Shown piece by piece: positions 1 to 13,609 of a stretch of 64,000 nucleotides of DNA (position 1 is the first letter of the stretch; the number at the start of each line of letters is the position of its first letter). The stretch comes from Tetrahymena thermophila SB210 (lineage: Eukaryota; Ciliophora; Oligohymenophorea; Hymenostomatida; Tetrahymenidae): contig NW_002476365.1 in NCBI RefSeq assembly GCF_000189635.1, positions 248,001 to 312,000 of the forward strand, written 5' to 3'. The translations under genes and the position numbers were made by a program. A model generated the notes under the pieces. It was given only the letters and a program-made list of their open reading frames with translations. It was not told where the DNA came from and made no database searches.

Positions 1-225
1 TTAAGAAGAACATATAAGTTTTTAACAACAAGAGTTTGATTCAAAAAATCTGCTTCAAATATCTCAGCCTAAAATATTTTTTTATCAAAATATGGATAAA
101 ACCTTCATAGTAATATTTTAAATATTTCTTAAATTGAACAATCTAATTTGATGCCTCAAATTGGTTAAAATGGTAACAATTTAGTAAAGGCAAATAAAAA
201 GAAGCACTTTTACAAAATAAGGTGA
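1..225 (+). pseudogene. 3' end of a tandem paralogue of the large membrane protein, with a 1-nt frameshift
   Basis: This stretch matches the last ~75 codons of the complete gene that ends at 12664, at both DNA and protein level, and stops at TGA 223-225. The conserved tail is rich in Gln, Asn and Ser and ends in a run of Lys/His/Phe. Reading from position 17 follows the paralogue up to about position 70. From about 103 the matching frame is shifted by one base: the spacer 71-102 is 32 nt, against 33 nt in the complete copy. The C-terminal frame has a TGA at 37-39, so no single frame spans the match. Either this copy is decaying, or its tail uses a different frame, or one base was lost in an A/T run during sequencing. 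The rest of the gene lies left of the window. Confidence 0.7.
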
Positions 226-490
226 AAGAAATTATCATCATAATTAATTTATTTCATATGAAGTAAAATATAATTATTAGCTATGTTAAAAATAGATAAG
301 TAAATGCAACAAAATTGATTACAAAATTAAAAGATATATTTATTTTGTAATATTTTATATTTTTATTTATCATAATTTTATTTTTTAAGCACTTTAAAAT
401 AATTAAAATAACTCAAAATTTTAAAAATAAAAATTTCATTTTATTTAGAAGGGTTTATATTTTTTAAATATTCTTAATTTTTAAATAAAT
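1..490 (+). repeat. Left copy of a duplicated 3'-gene-end plus flank (pairs with about 12438-12930)
   Basis: DNA similarity with 12438-12930 covers the coding tail and continues about 260 nt past the stop codon. The shared downstream blocks include 'gaagggtttatatttttt' (about 448-465 and 12886-12903). Similarity in non-coding flank points to segmental tandem duplication rather than selection on the protein alone. Confidence 0.75.
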
Positions 491-1854
491 TTTAAATAAT
501 TATGTCTATGCATATAATTCACTTATTTACTTTTCATAAAAATTGCAGGAATTTATAGAAATTCAAACTTTTGCTTTCAGAATTTTTAATAAATCTTTTT
601 AAATTACTGAAGGAGTTCTCTTGCTCTTGATACTCTTCTGACTAAACCTTATATCAAATAAAATTACATTCAACTTCAAGAGTTAAATAATCAATACTTT
701 GATCATCAGCATTTTACATTTATTTTTTGGCTGATGAGAATCTTTTTTACAAATAAATTTATAGTCTTTATATTTATTATTATATTTGAATGAATTAAGC
801 TAATTTATTTGACTTTGATTTCTTTGTGTAGTTAATATTTTGCTTTTTAAACTCATTGATTTTCTATCTTTGAAAAAAATGTAAGGTCTTCTTTTGATAA
901 ATTGTAAAAAAAATACAATTATAAATATTAGATAGTAATAATTATTAATTAAAAATCTCATATTTATATAAAAGAAAATATAAATTAATTGAAGAATTGA
1001 TAATAAATAAGTATTTGTTAAGGATAAATAGCTATCATTTTAATATTAAATGAAAATAATCATATTCTAAAATATAAATCGTTGAAAATTAATAACCTTA
1101 TTAAGAATAATTTATGAGGGTAATATTGATATTTGTGAAAAGATAGATAAAATTGAATTAATAAATTAAATATTAGTTTCAGAAAATAAATCTTTTTTTA
1201 TAATAATCTGAATCTCTTCTAAAATTTTCGCCTATGATACCAAAATATTTACTCAAAATTACAGGTTTGATTTTTTTTATGGATTTTATAATGATAAATT
1301 TAAATTAGGATAAAAGCTTTTGCATATTTTTATAAGTGTTGAGTTTATATTTATAAGGATGTTAATTTGGACATATTTTATTATTATTTAATTACAAATA
1401 TTTTCAAAAGCAATGATTCTTTTTTATATTATCATTAACTAATTTCTTTCAAACAAAATATGTCAGAAAATTAATTAAAATAAGAAAATTTCTTTCATTA
1501 ATAGATTTTTTTAAATTGGTGAGTTGTAAAATCTAAAGCGACTTTTTTTAAGTTATAAACATAATTTGGAATTTTTTATATCTTTTAAAGTTAAAAGTAA
1601 TTAATTGATTATTCTAAAAAAATAATGTAGTAGATTAGAAATATTTTTAAAAAGATCAAAAATCCGAAAAATCTGAGTTTTGATGCAAGATAATAAAATG
1701 ATAAAAAAAATTTTTTTTAATTTTATTTGATAAATTCTATCATAAATTTTTAATATAAAGTAAGAAATCTCACAATTGAAATATTAAACTGAAAAAAAAA
1801 AAATTTAAATAATTAGAATTAAAAAAGATTAAAATTAAAAAATATTCAAGCAGA
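226..1854. other. Intergenic A/T-rich stretch between tandem paralogues
   Basis: The first ~260 nt are duplicated flank. The rest should contain the promoter of the gene starting at 1855. The only less A/T-rich patch is about 600-730, where a TGA-free frame (611-794) has some coding-like composition. It has no usable ATG or convincing splice sites, so no gene is called. Confidence 0.5.
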
Positions 1855-4800
1855 ATGATAAAATCAACTTTTAGTTTATCAAAAGTAGCTTTATTTACTA
1901 TTTTACTTATCTATGTTAATGGAATAGGATGTCCATTTTGGAAATCTTATGCATCAAACCGTATTCTGCATATCTAAAAGATAATTCTTCTTAAATCAAA
2001 TCCATAAAATGAATAAGAAGATATTGCTGCTTTAATTATGAATCCGTTTTCAGTTGGAATATTTGATTTAAATACTAATCAATAGTATGAGTTAGCAGAA
2101 AAACAAGAAGCTATAACATTTTATTAAGTAGATAAAGATGATAGATCATCTTTAAAAGTGTCTCTCTTGCATACTTTAGACGCTAATGGTAGAGTTATTG
2201 ATTGGAACCCTCTAAATGGATTGAAATAAAACGTGATTTAGATTCCAAAAAATATAAATATAAACCAAGAGTCTTGCTTAAACTCATAAGAAAAACTAGT
2301 TTTTTCTTGGAATACTACTCATGTAAAATTTTCATTTTTAAATAATACATATTTATCTTGATATTAATAAATTTTTTTTTTAATAAAAAGATATTTTTAA
2401 TAGATTATACATAATAATTGAATCAAAATTAAGGTGTTATTGTCGGAGAAATTAATTTTTAGAGATAATTAATTAAGTGTTTAAATGATAAGCCTAATAG
2501 ACGATTTTTAATCATTGATTCATAAGGAGGAATACGTTCATTTGATATTTAATCTTAAATGATGACGCTATTAATATAGCTTGATTAATTTAATTAACTT
2601 TAATCAATATTTCTTTCTTAGAGTCAAATTGCAATTTCTTATTTTCAAATAAATAATTAAAATTTGGTAGTTTCTTACAAAGGTTCCTAACTGTAATTCT
2701 AATAGAAAATAGGTTTAACTCCCACCTAGGTTTTAATAAGTAATTAAGAAGATTAATTAATAGTAATTGGATTAAATAATCTGTTTTAAGTATGGCAAAT
2801 AAATTAAAATAAACTAATTTATTAAGCAGATTTTTAGTCAATAAAATGCGATTTTAGAGATTCTACAAATATCAATGTAGATAGTATAATAAATTTTAAG
2901 TTTGGATCTGTAAGTAAAAAAGATGAAGTAGTAGCAATTTCAGATAAGTATTTGTTTGCTTTTTCTCTAGATCAATAATAATCGATTGCTTTTAAAAATT
3001 AAAATTTTTAATTCAATTTTATTCAAGCATACATAATAAATAATAAAATAATTATAGGCTCTGATTAAACAGTGTCTATATTAGATAAATTAACATAAAA
3101 ATTCAATTATGTCACAAATAGTTTTTTGAACACAGAATCAAATTATGATATTTTTGTAAAAATAGAAGTTGACGTAGACTTAAATAGGTATAAATATTTT
3201 TTATTTTGATAACAAACATTCAATAAATTTTTAAATGATTAAATTATTTAGGATTATCTTTACCAACTTAAGCGGTACTATTTTTATTTGGTCTTATTTT
3301 GACAACTTATATGAAAGATTTATTCCTGTTTTTAATGGCGCGGTATCTTTTTTTATTGATAGGTAGCTGAATAAAGTAAATAAATTTATTAATTCATTAT
3401 TGAATATTAATTAAATTTAGAGCAGTTTTTCTAATTACTTTAAAACTTTTAATAGTTAGTTTCATACGCATAAATGACTTAAGCGAATTAAAAGTAAAAA
3501 TAGATAGTAATAATTGATTATCGAAACGGAATAATAATAGATACTCTATTATTTTCATTTTCTAGCCAAATAATATAATCTTTCTATTATGTTTAAGATA
3601 AAACGAATGGGTATTTATTAGGATACGGAGAAATTACGACCTAATATCAGATATTTAGATTTTAAAAAGATAACGACCATACTTTGATATTTAATGGAAC
3701 TCTTCTTTACAATTCTGATTAAAATTTGCTAATTTAGAGTTTATACATAATGGAAAAGTAGTAGTAAATACTTCTTTAATTTTCCAATAAAATTTTCCTC
3801 TTTAATTACTTCTATAAAGACAGCTAATTTAACAGTCCTATATTGATTTAAGGTTTGTAGGATACAATTTAATATTATTATATTAATACAAATACTCTAA
3901 GCCTATATGCGATTTAGCAATCATAAATTTTGGTAAAATAAATTGCTAAAATATTAATTTAATTTAATTATTCAATTTAAAAAAAGATATTTTCATATAC
4001 CTAGCAATAGTTTTAGATGGATAAATAATTTAATATTTTGGAAATCAAAAATCCAATAAATACTGAATTTATAGAGGAGTAGCAAGTAATTATTGTCTTG
4101 ACATAATAGCAAATATATTTCAATTACTACTACGATAATAAAATATTTATATTTAATCTATAAAATTAGCCAGTCATTAAATATGTGATAGATAAATCTT
4201 AATCTATCTTGATTACGATTAATAATTCTTACTATTTATATGTTATAAACATAAAAGATGGCAATTTACTTTATTCTTTGATACTTGATTTAAATCAAGT
4301 CGAAATGTTTAACATATACATTGATCAATAAATCGTTACGATAAGTAGCATAAATGGAAAAACCATAATTTTTAACTATACTAAATATACCCTTTAAGGT
4401 ATCTTAAATTATCAAAAAAATTAAGCTCAATTTTTAGATTCATAAAACAATAATCTCTTAGTGATGTCTAGGGTCAATGTATTTTGTTATTTTTTTTTAA
4501 TTTATTTATTTATCATCAAAATAACTACCTATTATGAATAAATAGCTACTAAATAAAGTTCTTCCAAGCTTTGGTTTGATAAAGAGATTTTAAATGAAAA
4601 TAATCACCAACTACTACTATGAGAAGTAAAGCGGTCTTTTGTTTATCCTGTCTAATTAAGTTTTAATTTACAATTTCAAATCATAAGAGTATCTTCCTCC
4701 GTTTCCAACCATAGATATTGAAAAAGCGTAGTATATATATGCAATTTCACTCAAAGATTTTATATTTATCTAATTTTCTGCATTAGCTATTACCAAAATA

Positions 4801-7800
4801 TCTATTTATAAGTTGAGTACTTATTAATATATAGGAGATCTTGATATTTCGTACAAACTTTGCGCATCGCTTGTACTTTTAAATTATGACTAATATCTAA
4901 ACAGATTATTCGCAGGCTGTACACCATAATATCTAAATGTCTGGGATCTTAATTAAAATTTTAAGTTAATATAATCTATAAAATTAAGTACCCCTGTTTC
5001 AATAAGCTTTAGTGTCGAGACCAAAACTATCCTAGTTACTCAGGTATCATGAATTTTTTTTTTTAGAAATTAACCTCATGAATATATAATATTTTTTTTA
5101 ATTTAGTACTCATGGTTCTCATGTTCTCTTGATTATTACACACTTCAAAAAAAAGTGACTGTAAATGGAATATTTGGTGATTTAGATTATGAAAGAGGTC
5201 TTTAATTCACTTGGGATGTAAAATAAATATTTAATTTAATTTCAATTTTAATATTAATAATTTACAATAAGTAAAATGGAGATTTAAGAATGTATGATTC
5301 CAATTCTAATTCATTAGCTTTTTAGCATGCTCATTAAGGTTGGGTTAATTCAGTAATAATAGATAGCACTAACATGATCCTTACTTCTATTGGGTAAAAA
5401 ATATTAAATAGTTGTTTTATTTTTCAAATTTTTATTTTTAGCTTTAATTGTGATTTCTTGAACTGTCTACTCAAACAATCGCATCCAATCATCAACTGCA
5501 AAATTTTTATAATCATATTTATGTATGCAGTTATATATCATGTTTTATTTGGGCACATATCTGCAGCAAATTCAAAATTTATAAATAAGAAGAAATTAAA
5601 AATTAGTCATACTACTTTTAATATAGATAAGAGTAGGTGCTTATTATTTTCTTACTATTATCAATTCAAACCAAAATCTCAAAAACAAACTAAACAAACC
5701 CCATACAAAAAAAAAAATTAAAATAGATATTTTCTTATTTATAAATAGCAAAAATGGTTTATAGATTATTGAAAAAAAAAAAATTCATTTAATATTCAGT
5801 GTGAAAATTCAATATTTTTTTGGTTATTTTGTTTTTTAAACGTCCTGAATTTCATTCATAATCAGTTAATATAGAAATATTATTTTTATTTAATTAAACT
5901 ATTTAAATTGATATTAACTTCTTTAAAAAACTTAGAGATGATCTTAAAATATTTACTTGGAGCTATTCATCTTTAAATAGCATATAATAAATGTATGATT
6001 ATTATTTTAATTTAAATTATTATACTTATTTATTTTAAAGCTCATAGCAAATTCTAAAGGGATCGCTTTAAGCATAGTTCTTAGATTCGATAACAGTAAT
6101 GTATATGTGTGTGATAACAATGGATATATTTATCAGCTAAACTATCCTAATTTGATTTTAAAGAACATGATTTAAGTTTATAATAGTGTTTTGGATATGT
6201 TATATCTGGACTTTAACCAAAATATTCTTATTTTTGGCTCATCTTCAGGAAGTATATTTGGTTATTATAATTTGATAGATTCTATTGCACCTTATGCATA
6301 TTAAAATTATCAAAGCTAATAAGGTTAATTCTAAAAATTTTAACCTTAATTTTATTGATAATACATATTTTATTAAATAGGAATTTTATCTGTTTCGAAG
6401 ACTGAAAAAGGAATTTTATTTCATTAAGCTTAAACAGGTGTTTAGCTATGGAATAAATCTAGATAGTAGATATAATATGGCTTTTATACTATCACTAACT
6501 ATTAATTGTTAGAATCTAAAACTTAAATATTACTTTTGTAAGGTTAGGAAAAGAAAGGTTGTTTGGTTTTGATGGGCTAAATAATATTTTTTGATCTTGA
6601 AACTTTGGATGTTTTAAACGTCTAAAGACTTAATTGTGTGAGGAATATTTAAATTCTTAACTTTCTAATATGCTCTTTTATAAACTAATTAACTATACTT
6701 AAGGTTAATGATTATTCTACATTTCAGACTATTCTTTAAAATGAAAACTAATCTACTATCAGTCTCTAGAATATAGATACAAAAAATTCATTTTTTATAA
6801 CAACAACTCAAGGAGAGGTTATTTGCTATAGCTTTGATTAAGCAGCAAATTAATTTAAATAGTAATTCTATTCAAAATTGTTTGACAAACCCATTTCTAA
6901 TTACTTATTTATCAAATAAAATAATTATTATTATTTTTTTATCTCGTGCTTTACAGGATAATTTGGTTATCTTTAAATTTCCTAACAGCTCACAATTCAG
7001 ACTCAAAAATTAATAAATTTTTAAGGAACTACTTCTCATGCTCATAAGATTGTATTTTAAAACGAAATGGTACATTTATTTTTTAATTTATTTTTTTAAA
7101 TTTATAATTAAATATGAAAAAAAATAGGTATTTGTAAAGAGAGTTAGTGATTTATATTTGGGTGTATATGGATTGGAGTAGTTTAATTAGATAAATAAAA
7201 TATCTAGTCCTTGTTTGGGGTACACATATAAATTTGACATTAGTACCAATTTAGATATTATTTTATAGCATTGTGTTGGTATCTATTAAGTGAATTCATT
7301 TTCGAATTTCAAATAGTTAGCTTCTGGAAGGTACACTAATTAAATAAATCTACCAAATGTATATACTCCAGATTAAAATTAAATAATATTTATTAACAAA
7401 AACTATTTTATAGATGTTTACAACCATCAAATATTCATTTACTAAATAGATTATGCTAAGGCTAAAGTTATTATGTTAGGAAATTTTTTTTATCCAGAAA
7501 AATATATAGGTTAAATAGTTGATTATTTTATTTTCCAAGATTAAAAGAATACATATATTCAGATTTTATTTTATTCTATTTCTAACATAGGAATTCTTCA
7601 ACTGCCAATTAGTGGAGAAAATATCTGTCAAGAAAAAATTGCTTATGAACAATTTACTTAAACCTTGTTTTAAATATAACTAATTTTTTAGCGAATTCAA
7701 AGTTATTATTTAATTTAAAAACTAATATTCTCATTAACCGTCGTTTAAGAGACTGTTTTATAACCCTTGCCTTAATCTTCATTTTCTTAAATAACCTAAA

Positions 7801-10800
7801 TAGATATCTTATTCTAAATACCAGGCAGATAAAGTTCTGATGTTTAGAAGGTATATGTCTCAGAGAGTCTATTCTAATCTTTTAATGGGTACTTTTCAAT
7901 TAGCTTGGAAAACCTCATCCTAGAACCAGCAATTAAATCAAATATAATTCTCATATATCCAATTCAGGATATCACATAATTCTAGCTAATTAATATCCAG
8001 TTTGCATCTCAAGTATTATATTCATTTTAAATCTAACGTGTCTAGTCAGTTTTATTTGATAGAATTAGTTTATTAGGGGTAACTATAGTTAGCGATTAAC
8101 CAATAATTCTATTTCATTTTATGTAGGTTAAAAATATTAAATTTAAATAAATATTTATAATTGAATCATCTTTTACATAAGTTATTGTGTTTCAATTCGA
8201 AAGCGATACAGAAAACAATAATCCCTCATAAATATAAATTAGTAATTTATAAATTAACAAATCATCTTTTGTATACGATCTAGATGATCAGAATTCAGCT
8301 CCTATCTACATTCAAAAATTTAATGAAGTAAAATTAAGTTAGTTTACTGCAAATGATAATAAAGGATCAGCTATACCTCTTTTAAAAAGCTTTATGATAA
8401 CAAAATACTCATTAGAAGATCTATTTTTTATGAATAACATAAACTTAATGCTTTTGCAATATTCAAATAGCATATAAAGTTATCAAAACGATTTGAAAAT
8501 AATTCAATAAAAAACCACTGATGCAATCTAGATACAAAACTTATAAATCTCAAATAATAGATTTAGCTAACCATCCTTGTTCCCTATATTTTCAATTACA
8601 GTCTCATAATTACAGATTACTGATATCTCAGCTGAATTAAACATTGCAAACTCTTCTTATTCTAATTCTCTGTTTAATTTGTAGCCAAAAACTTTAATTA
8701 TGACTAATATAACTTTAAAAGAAAATTAAGGTTTTTAAAATCTTTTTATGAACTAAAATATATTACAAGGTAGCATTAAGAATTTAACTTTGTTGAGCAA
8801 TTTGGTAATTTCTGCTTTATCAATAAGGTAATCTTAAATTACAATTTCAAATAGCTAAATTTAATAAAATTAATCAAAGTAAACTAAATAGTCAAACTCT
8901 GTTTTTAATATTTTATAAAATTCTAAAATTATCATGAATAGTGTCAAATTTGAATAAAATAAATCAAATAATGGAGGATCATTATTTGTATCTCTTAGTT
9001 AACTATTTATCAATAAATGTTCTTTTTTGGGAGATACTAGCATTGCTAGTGGAGGTTCAATTTTTTCATAAAACTCATAATTAACTATTTATTAAAGTGA
9101 ATTTTAATAATGCTCTTCTCTGATTGGAGGATGTCTATATGTGCAGGAAGGATACTTAAATATCACAGAAACAATTTCTCAAAATACAATAGCAAATTAA
9201 TCAGGTGGATTTTTATACATTAGTTAAGTTGATAATTTTGTTTTAGAAAACGTGAAAATATTTAATAGTGTATCATCTGGTGATGGTGGATCTCTGTATA
9301 TTTCACAATCTATTGGAACAAATTCTATTATAAAAAATAATACTTTTATTAATAATTAAGCGAAAGGGTAATTAAATTTTCTTCCATTTATTATTAATTT
9401 TATTTACTCTTAATCCAAAAAAATTTTTATTAAAAGGAGTGGAGGTGCAATATTTTTAGATAGTTCTAATTTTTAGATCGTTCAATCCAAGTTTGTGAGC
9501 AACAGTGCTGGTATAGGTGGTGCAATAAGATATATAAATTTAAAACCTTCTTTTATGATGAAATAAAAATAAGAGGATAAAGACTCTTGCAATACATACT
9601 AAAATAATTTTTGCGAAAAGAATATTGCTATCATATATGGTAACTCAATAGCTAGCTATCCCACAACTGCTTCAATTTTATCTAGCAAGTACTTTAATGT
9701 GCATTCAGAATTTCCTAATTTTAGCTTTGGTAACTTTCAAAGTGGACTCAATAACTTTGACCTAACAATTGTTTTTTTTGATGAGTTTTCTGATCCTATC
9801 AATTAAATTGATTTATAGAATTAATGTAAAATTTTATTGTTTTATTTTTTTATTGATTCTTCAATTGTTTTTTAAAGCTATCATTAGTTAATTGAGCTCT
9901 GATTTAGTAAAGGAAATCAGCTAATATAGCTGTAGGGCTTATTTGGAATAGTAAAATACAATTCTATAAAATCAGACTATTAAACTAGATGGTGCAACAC
10001 TTGCGGAATATGGATATAATAGCAATAAATAAGGAGGTTGCTTTTTACATAACTTAAAAATCACTGGAGTTCCATCTTCAAAATAATCAATGAAACTACA
10101 GCTTAATGGAATGAAATCAGTCAACAAAAAAAATCAATTTGCAGATATAGATAATATTTAAATTGATATTTAATTTAGAAGTTGCAAAACTGGAGAATAC
10201 TATAATTAAATTTGTTAAAACTGTTTAATGAAAGAGTGTGTTGAATGTTAAAATGGTACATATTCACTCGTTTATCCTATTGAAAACAAAAAAAATGAAT
10301 GTAAAAGCTGTGATATGTCAAAAGTCTATTCTTGTTATGGAGATTAAATTGTGTTAAGAGAAAATTATTGGTAATTTTATAAATAAATAATTAATATCTA
10401 ATTTAACAATCAGTCTACAACAAAAAAATTATTAATTATTTGATTTTAATTTTAATTTGAAATAAAGAAAACACTCTCTTTAAAGAGCACAAATTATTTG
10501 AGTTTATTTTAAATAAAAACGGCATTTATTTGTTAATAAATTTATTTTTTAAATTAGGAGAAAAAACAATGATTCAGATTTAATTTATAAGTGTGATATC
10601 ATAAATAATTCTTGTAATGGAGATGCATAAAAAGGTTATTGTGCAGAAGGATATGTTGGGGCTTTGTGTTCATTTTGTGACATTTCTGGAAGTGTATGGG
10701 GAGAATCATATTAATTTGATAATTCTGTATTATATAATGGAATTTAATGCTCTAAATGCTCCTTCAATTCATCTTATTTGCTTCGAGAAATTATAATATT

Positions 10801-12664
10801 TATAATAATATTATTATACATGGTTTTCTTAGTAATTTAATCTCAGGATAGCAACTGCAAAGTATGCGCTATGAGAATATTATAGTCTCTTGATTTGCTA
10901 TATTTAGGTGTTTCATCATTTTTATCAGATAATGAAGTTATATCTAAAATAATTATTAACTAGTTTCAAATACTTTCTACATTAAAGTATAGCTTAGGTT
11001 TGAATATTTCATAGTTATTTTCAAATTTATTAACTATTCCTTAGACTGCATCTTAGCCTATCAATTAGTTCACATATTCGTTTGACTGCTTTTTTACTAA
11101 ACTAAATATAAAGATGCCGATATAGTATTTTAGATTTATCTTTCTCTCTATTATATTCCCATTGTCAATGATCATTTTCTTTTTTATCCTAGTATAATTC
11201 ATTCTATCTGCAATATAAGAATTTGCTCCATAGAATTATTTCTTTTATAAAACTAAATATATGAGATTGAATGTAATGATAAGTATGTTGATAGTCTTTT
11301 CTTATATTGCTTCATAAAATATTTATTAAACTGCTCTTTAAAATATTTTTTGTGATGAATACAGTGGAACTTATTATATGAAGAGCTAAATGGATTAAAT
11401 TTGCTATACCAAAGAACACTATTTTTATATTCTCTTCCTTATAGGTCCTGTTCTATTCATAGTAGCAATAGTATATCCATCTATTATGTTTTTAATCCTT
11501 TATCGAAATAGATTTAAATTATTTGACCAAAAATTGAAGTCAATTAATTTAATCAGGAGGTATGGATATTTATTTAAAGGATATAAAAAAAATACGTGGT
11601 GGTGGGAAATATTCAAAACATGGTATAAATTTTTAATCATCTTATTGGCTACATATTATAGTTCCTCTACTTTAATATAGATACAATCTATCATATTTTT
11701 ACAATTAATATATCTCTATTTGCTTATGAAATACTAGCCATATCAACATTCAAAAATGAACATATTAGAAAAAAGATCTGTAATATGCACACTGATGATA
11801 TTTTAAATATCAATTGTATATTATTACAATTAAGACAATATCTTATCTAAATTTTCATAAATTGGGATTATTTTCTATTTGGTGATTTTGTTTGGTAATA
11901 CTTCTTTATTATTATTATTATTTAATTATTTATTGTATTTTTTTAATTAGGGAGGCTGTTTTTCAGCGTTTTAGAAGTTCAACTAAGACTAAATTACTAT
12001 TTATTATCAAAAATGAATGGAGTAAGATCATTCTTAAGAAGGAACCTATCACCAAAATCAAAAAAAGGAATTAAATTTTTGCTAAAAAAATATTTATTCT
12101 AAAGCAACTGGAGCTTATATAATATTATTTACAAAAAAAATTATGATCCTTATAGAGTTTTTAGCAAGTATTTATTTAACTTTAAAATTAATTTTAAGAG
12201 TTTAAATAGAAATATTTTTGAAATAAGAAAGAATTATATTTTTTATTTATATTTAATATTATTTTTAATTAATTAGCTGGAGAAAAGTTAGAATTGCTTT
12301 TTAATAAAGAAAACTAGAATAAATCTCAAATTAAAAGATTAGTAAATTTGTGAAAAAGCAGAAGATGATCATTCCTTTACGTAATTTTGATGACCCTTTT
12401 AAAAGTTTATAGTATGGTTAATGTAGACCAAGGTTTGCTTAAGAATAGCCTTTAAGTTTTTAACAATAAGAGATTGATTCAAAAAATTTGCTTCAAATAC
12501 CTCAGCCTAAAAGTATTTTTTATCCTAAATAAGGAAAAAACCTTCATAGTAATATTCTAAATATTTCTTAAATTGAACCATCTAATTTGATGTCTCAAAT
12601 TAGTTAAAATGGTAACAATTTAGTAAAGGCAAATAAAAAGAAACACTTTTTCAAATTAAAGTGA
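1855..12664 (+). CDS. Very large surface/transmembrane protein: signal peptide, propeller-like and beta-helix repeats, Cys-rich region, multipass C-terminus
   Basis: The ATG at 1855 opens a hydrophobic signal sequence (MIKSTFSLSKVALFTILL). The gene then runs through many GT-AG introns to TGA 12662-12664. From about 1.9 to 7.7 kb the product is repetitive and beta-rich, with propeller-like character. From about 7.7 to 9.8 kb short Ile/Asn/Ser repeats with GGS/GGC turns (for example ASGGSIFSQNSQLTIYQS) suggest a right-handed beta-helix of the pectin-lyase or polymorphic-membrane-protein type. A Cys-rich region follows (about 10.18-10.76 kb, CxxC pairs such as CQNC, CKSC, CSKC), then at least six hydrophobic segments (10.78-12.2 kb) with a GYKKNTWWWEIFK loop, and a polar Q/N-rich tail. 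Later splices were checked: 11896-11950 restores FGRLFFS and 12158-12276 restores NWRKVR. This domain order matches a large Tetrahymena family annotated only as putative transmembrane proteins. The function is unknown; a surface or adhesion role is inference. Exact exon borders upstream of 10 kb are approximate. Confidence 0.85.
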
Positions 12665-12930
12665 AAGATATTATAATCATAATCAATTAATAAATAATTA
12701 ATTAAAATTTAATTTTTGGTATGTTAAAAATAAATTTATAAATACAACGAAATTGATTAAATAATTAAAAAAATTATTTTATTTTGTATTATTTTATATT
12801 TTTTTTATCACAATTTTATTTTTTTTAAACGTTTTATAAATAAAAATTACACATATTCTTAAATGTAAAAAGTAAATTTTATTTAGAAGGGTTTATATTT
12901 TTTAATTATTCTGAATTTTTAATAGTTTTT
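12438..12930 (+). repeat. Right copy of the duplicated 3'-gene-end plus flank
   Basis: This is the partner of 1-490. It includes the C-terminal coding tail of the large gene and about 260 nt of downstream sequence. In this copy the reading frame of the tail is intact. Confidence 0.75.
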
Positions 12931-13609
12931 TAAAATTAAAAATTCAAATTTTGAAGAATTTATGAAAGCTGTTTAGAGATCTTGATCAGTTAGTAAATAA
13001 AAAAGAGTAATACTTATCATGAATTTATTAAATTGTACTATATTTTAAGCGATTATTATTAAAAACTACTATTTATTTTATGATTAATTTAAAACTAAAA
13101 TTAAGAAATATTTTTACATATATATTTCAAAATTATTGATAATTCAAATTAATAACTATTGATTAAATTTACTAGATTTTTATATTCTACTATATAATTC
13201 TAATTTTGATGAGCTTTAATTTTCTCGAAAATATCATACAAAAATTTAATTTGTTTTCCTAAAAGAGTTTTTTAACATTAAAAAATAAAACCCACAATTT
13301 AAAAATAGAATAAATTTTTATGTAAATTTAATTTTAATATTTATTTGATGCATTAAAATTAAAAATTAATGTATTTAAAATAAAATTAACAGATTAATTA
13401 ATTAATTAGATTTAGATTTTAAGAATATTAAAAAGATTTTTTAATAATTTTATTAACATAATTTATTGCTTTATTTAGTTAAATTAGTATCTTAACGACT
13501 CTTTTTTATTAATTATGTGCGTATTAAAACTAAATTTTTAAAAATAATATTGAATCTAAATTAAGATTATTTAGAGATGTATAAAAGCAATAAGTGGATT
13601 ATGTTTTGA
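12665..13609. other. A/T-rich intergenic stretch
   Basis: The first 260 nt are duplicated flank. A TGA-free frame at about 12955-13090 looks weakly coding but has no start or splice sites that I can support. Otherwise nothing is seen. Confidence 0.5.

Noticed and set aside
2590..2841. 83-codon minus-strand ORF
   Set aside because: It is the antisense shadow of a plus-strand exon of the large surface protein, which reads well in that region with TAA/TAG as Gln.
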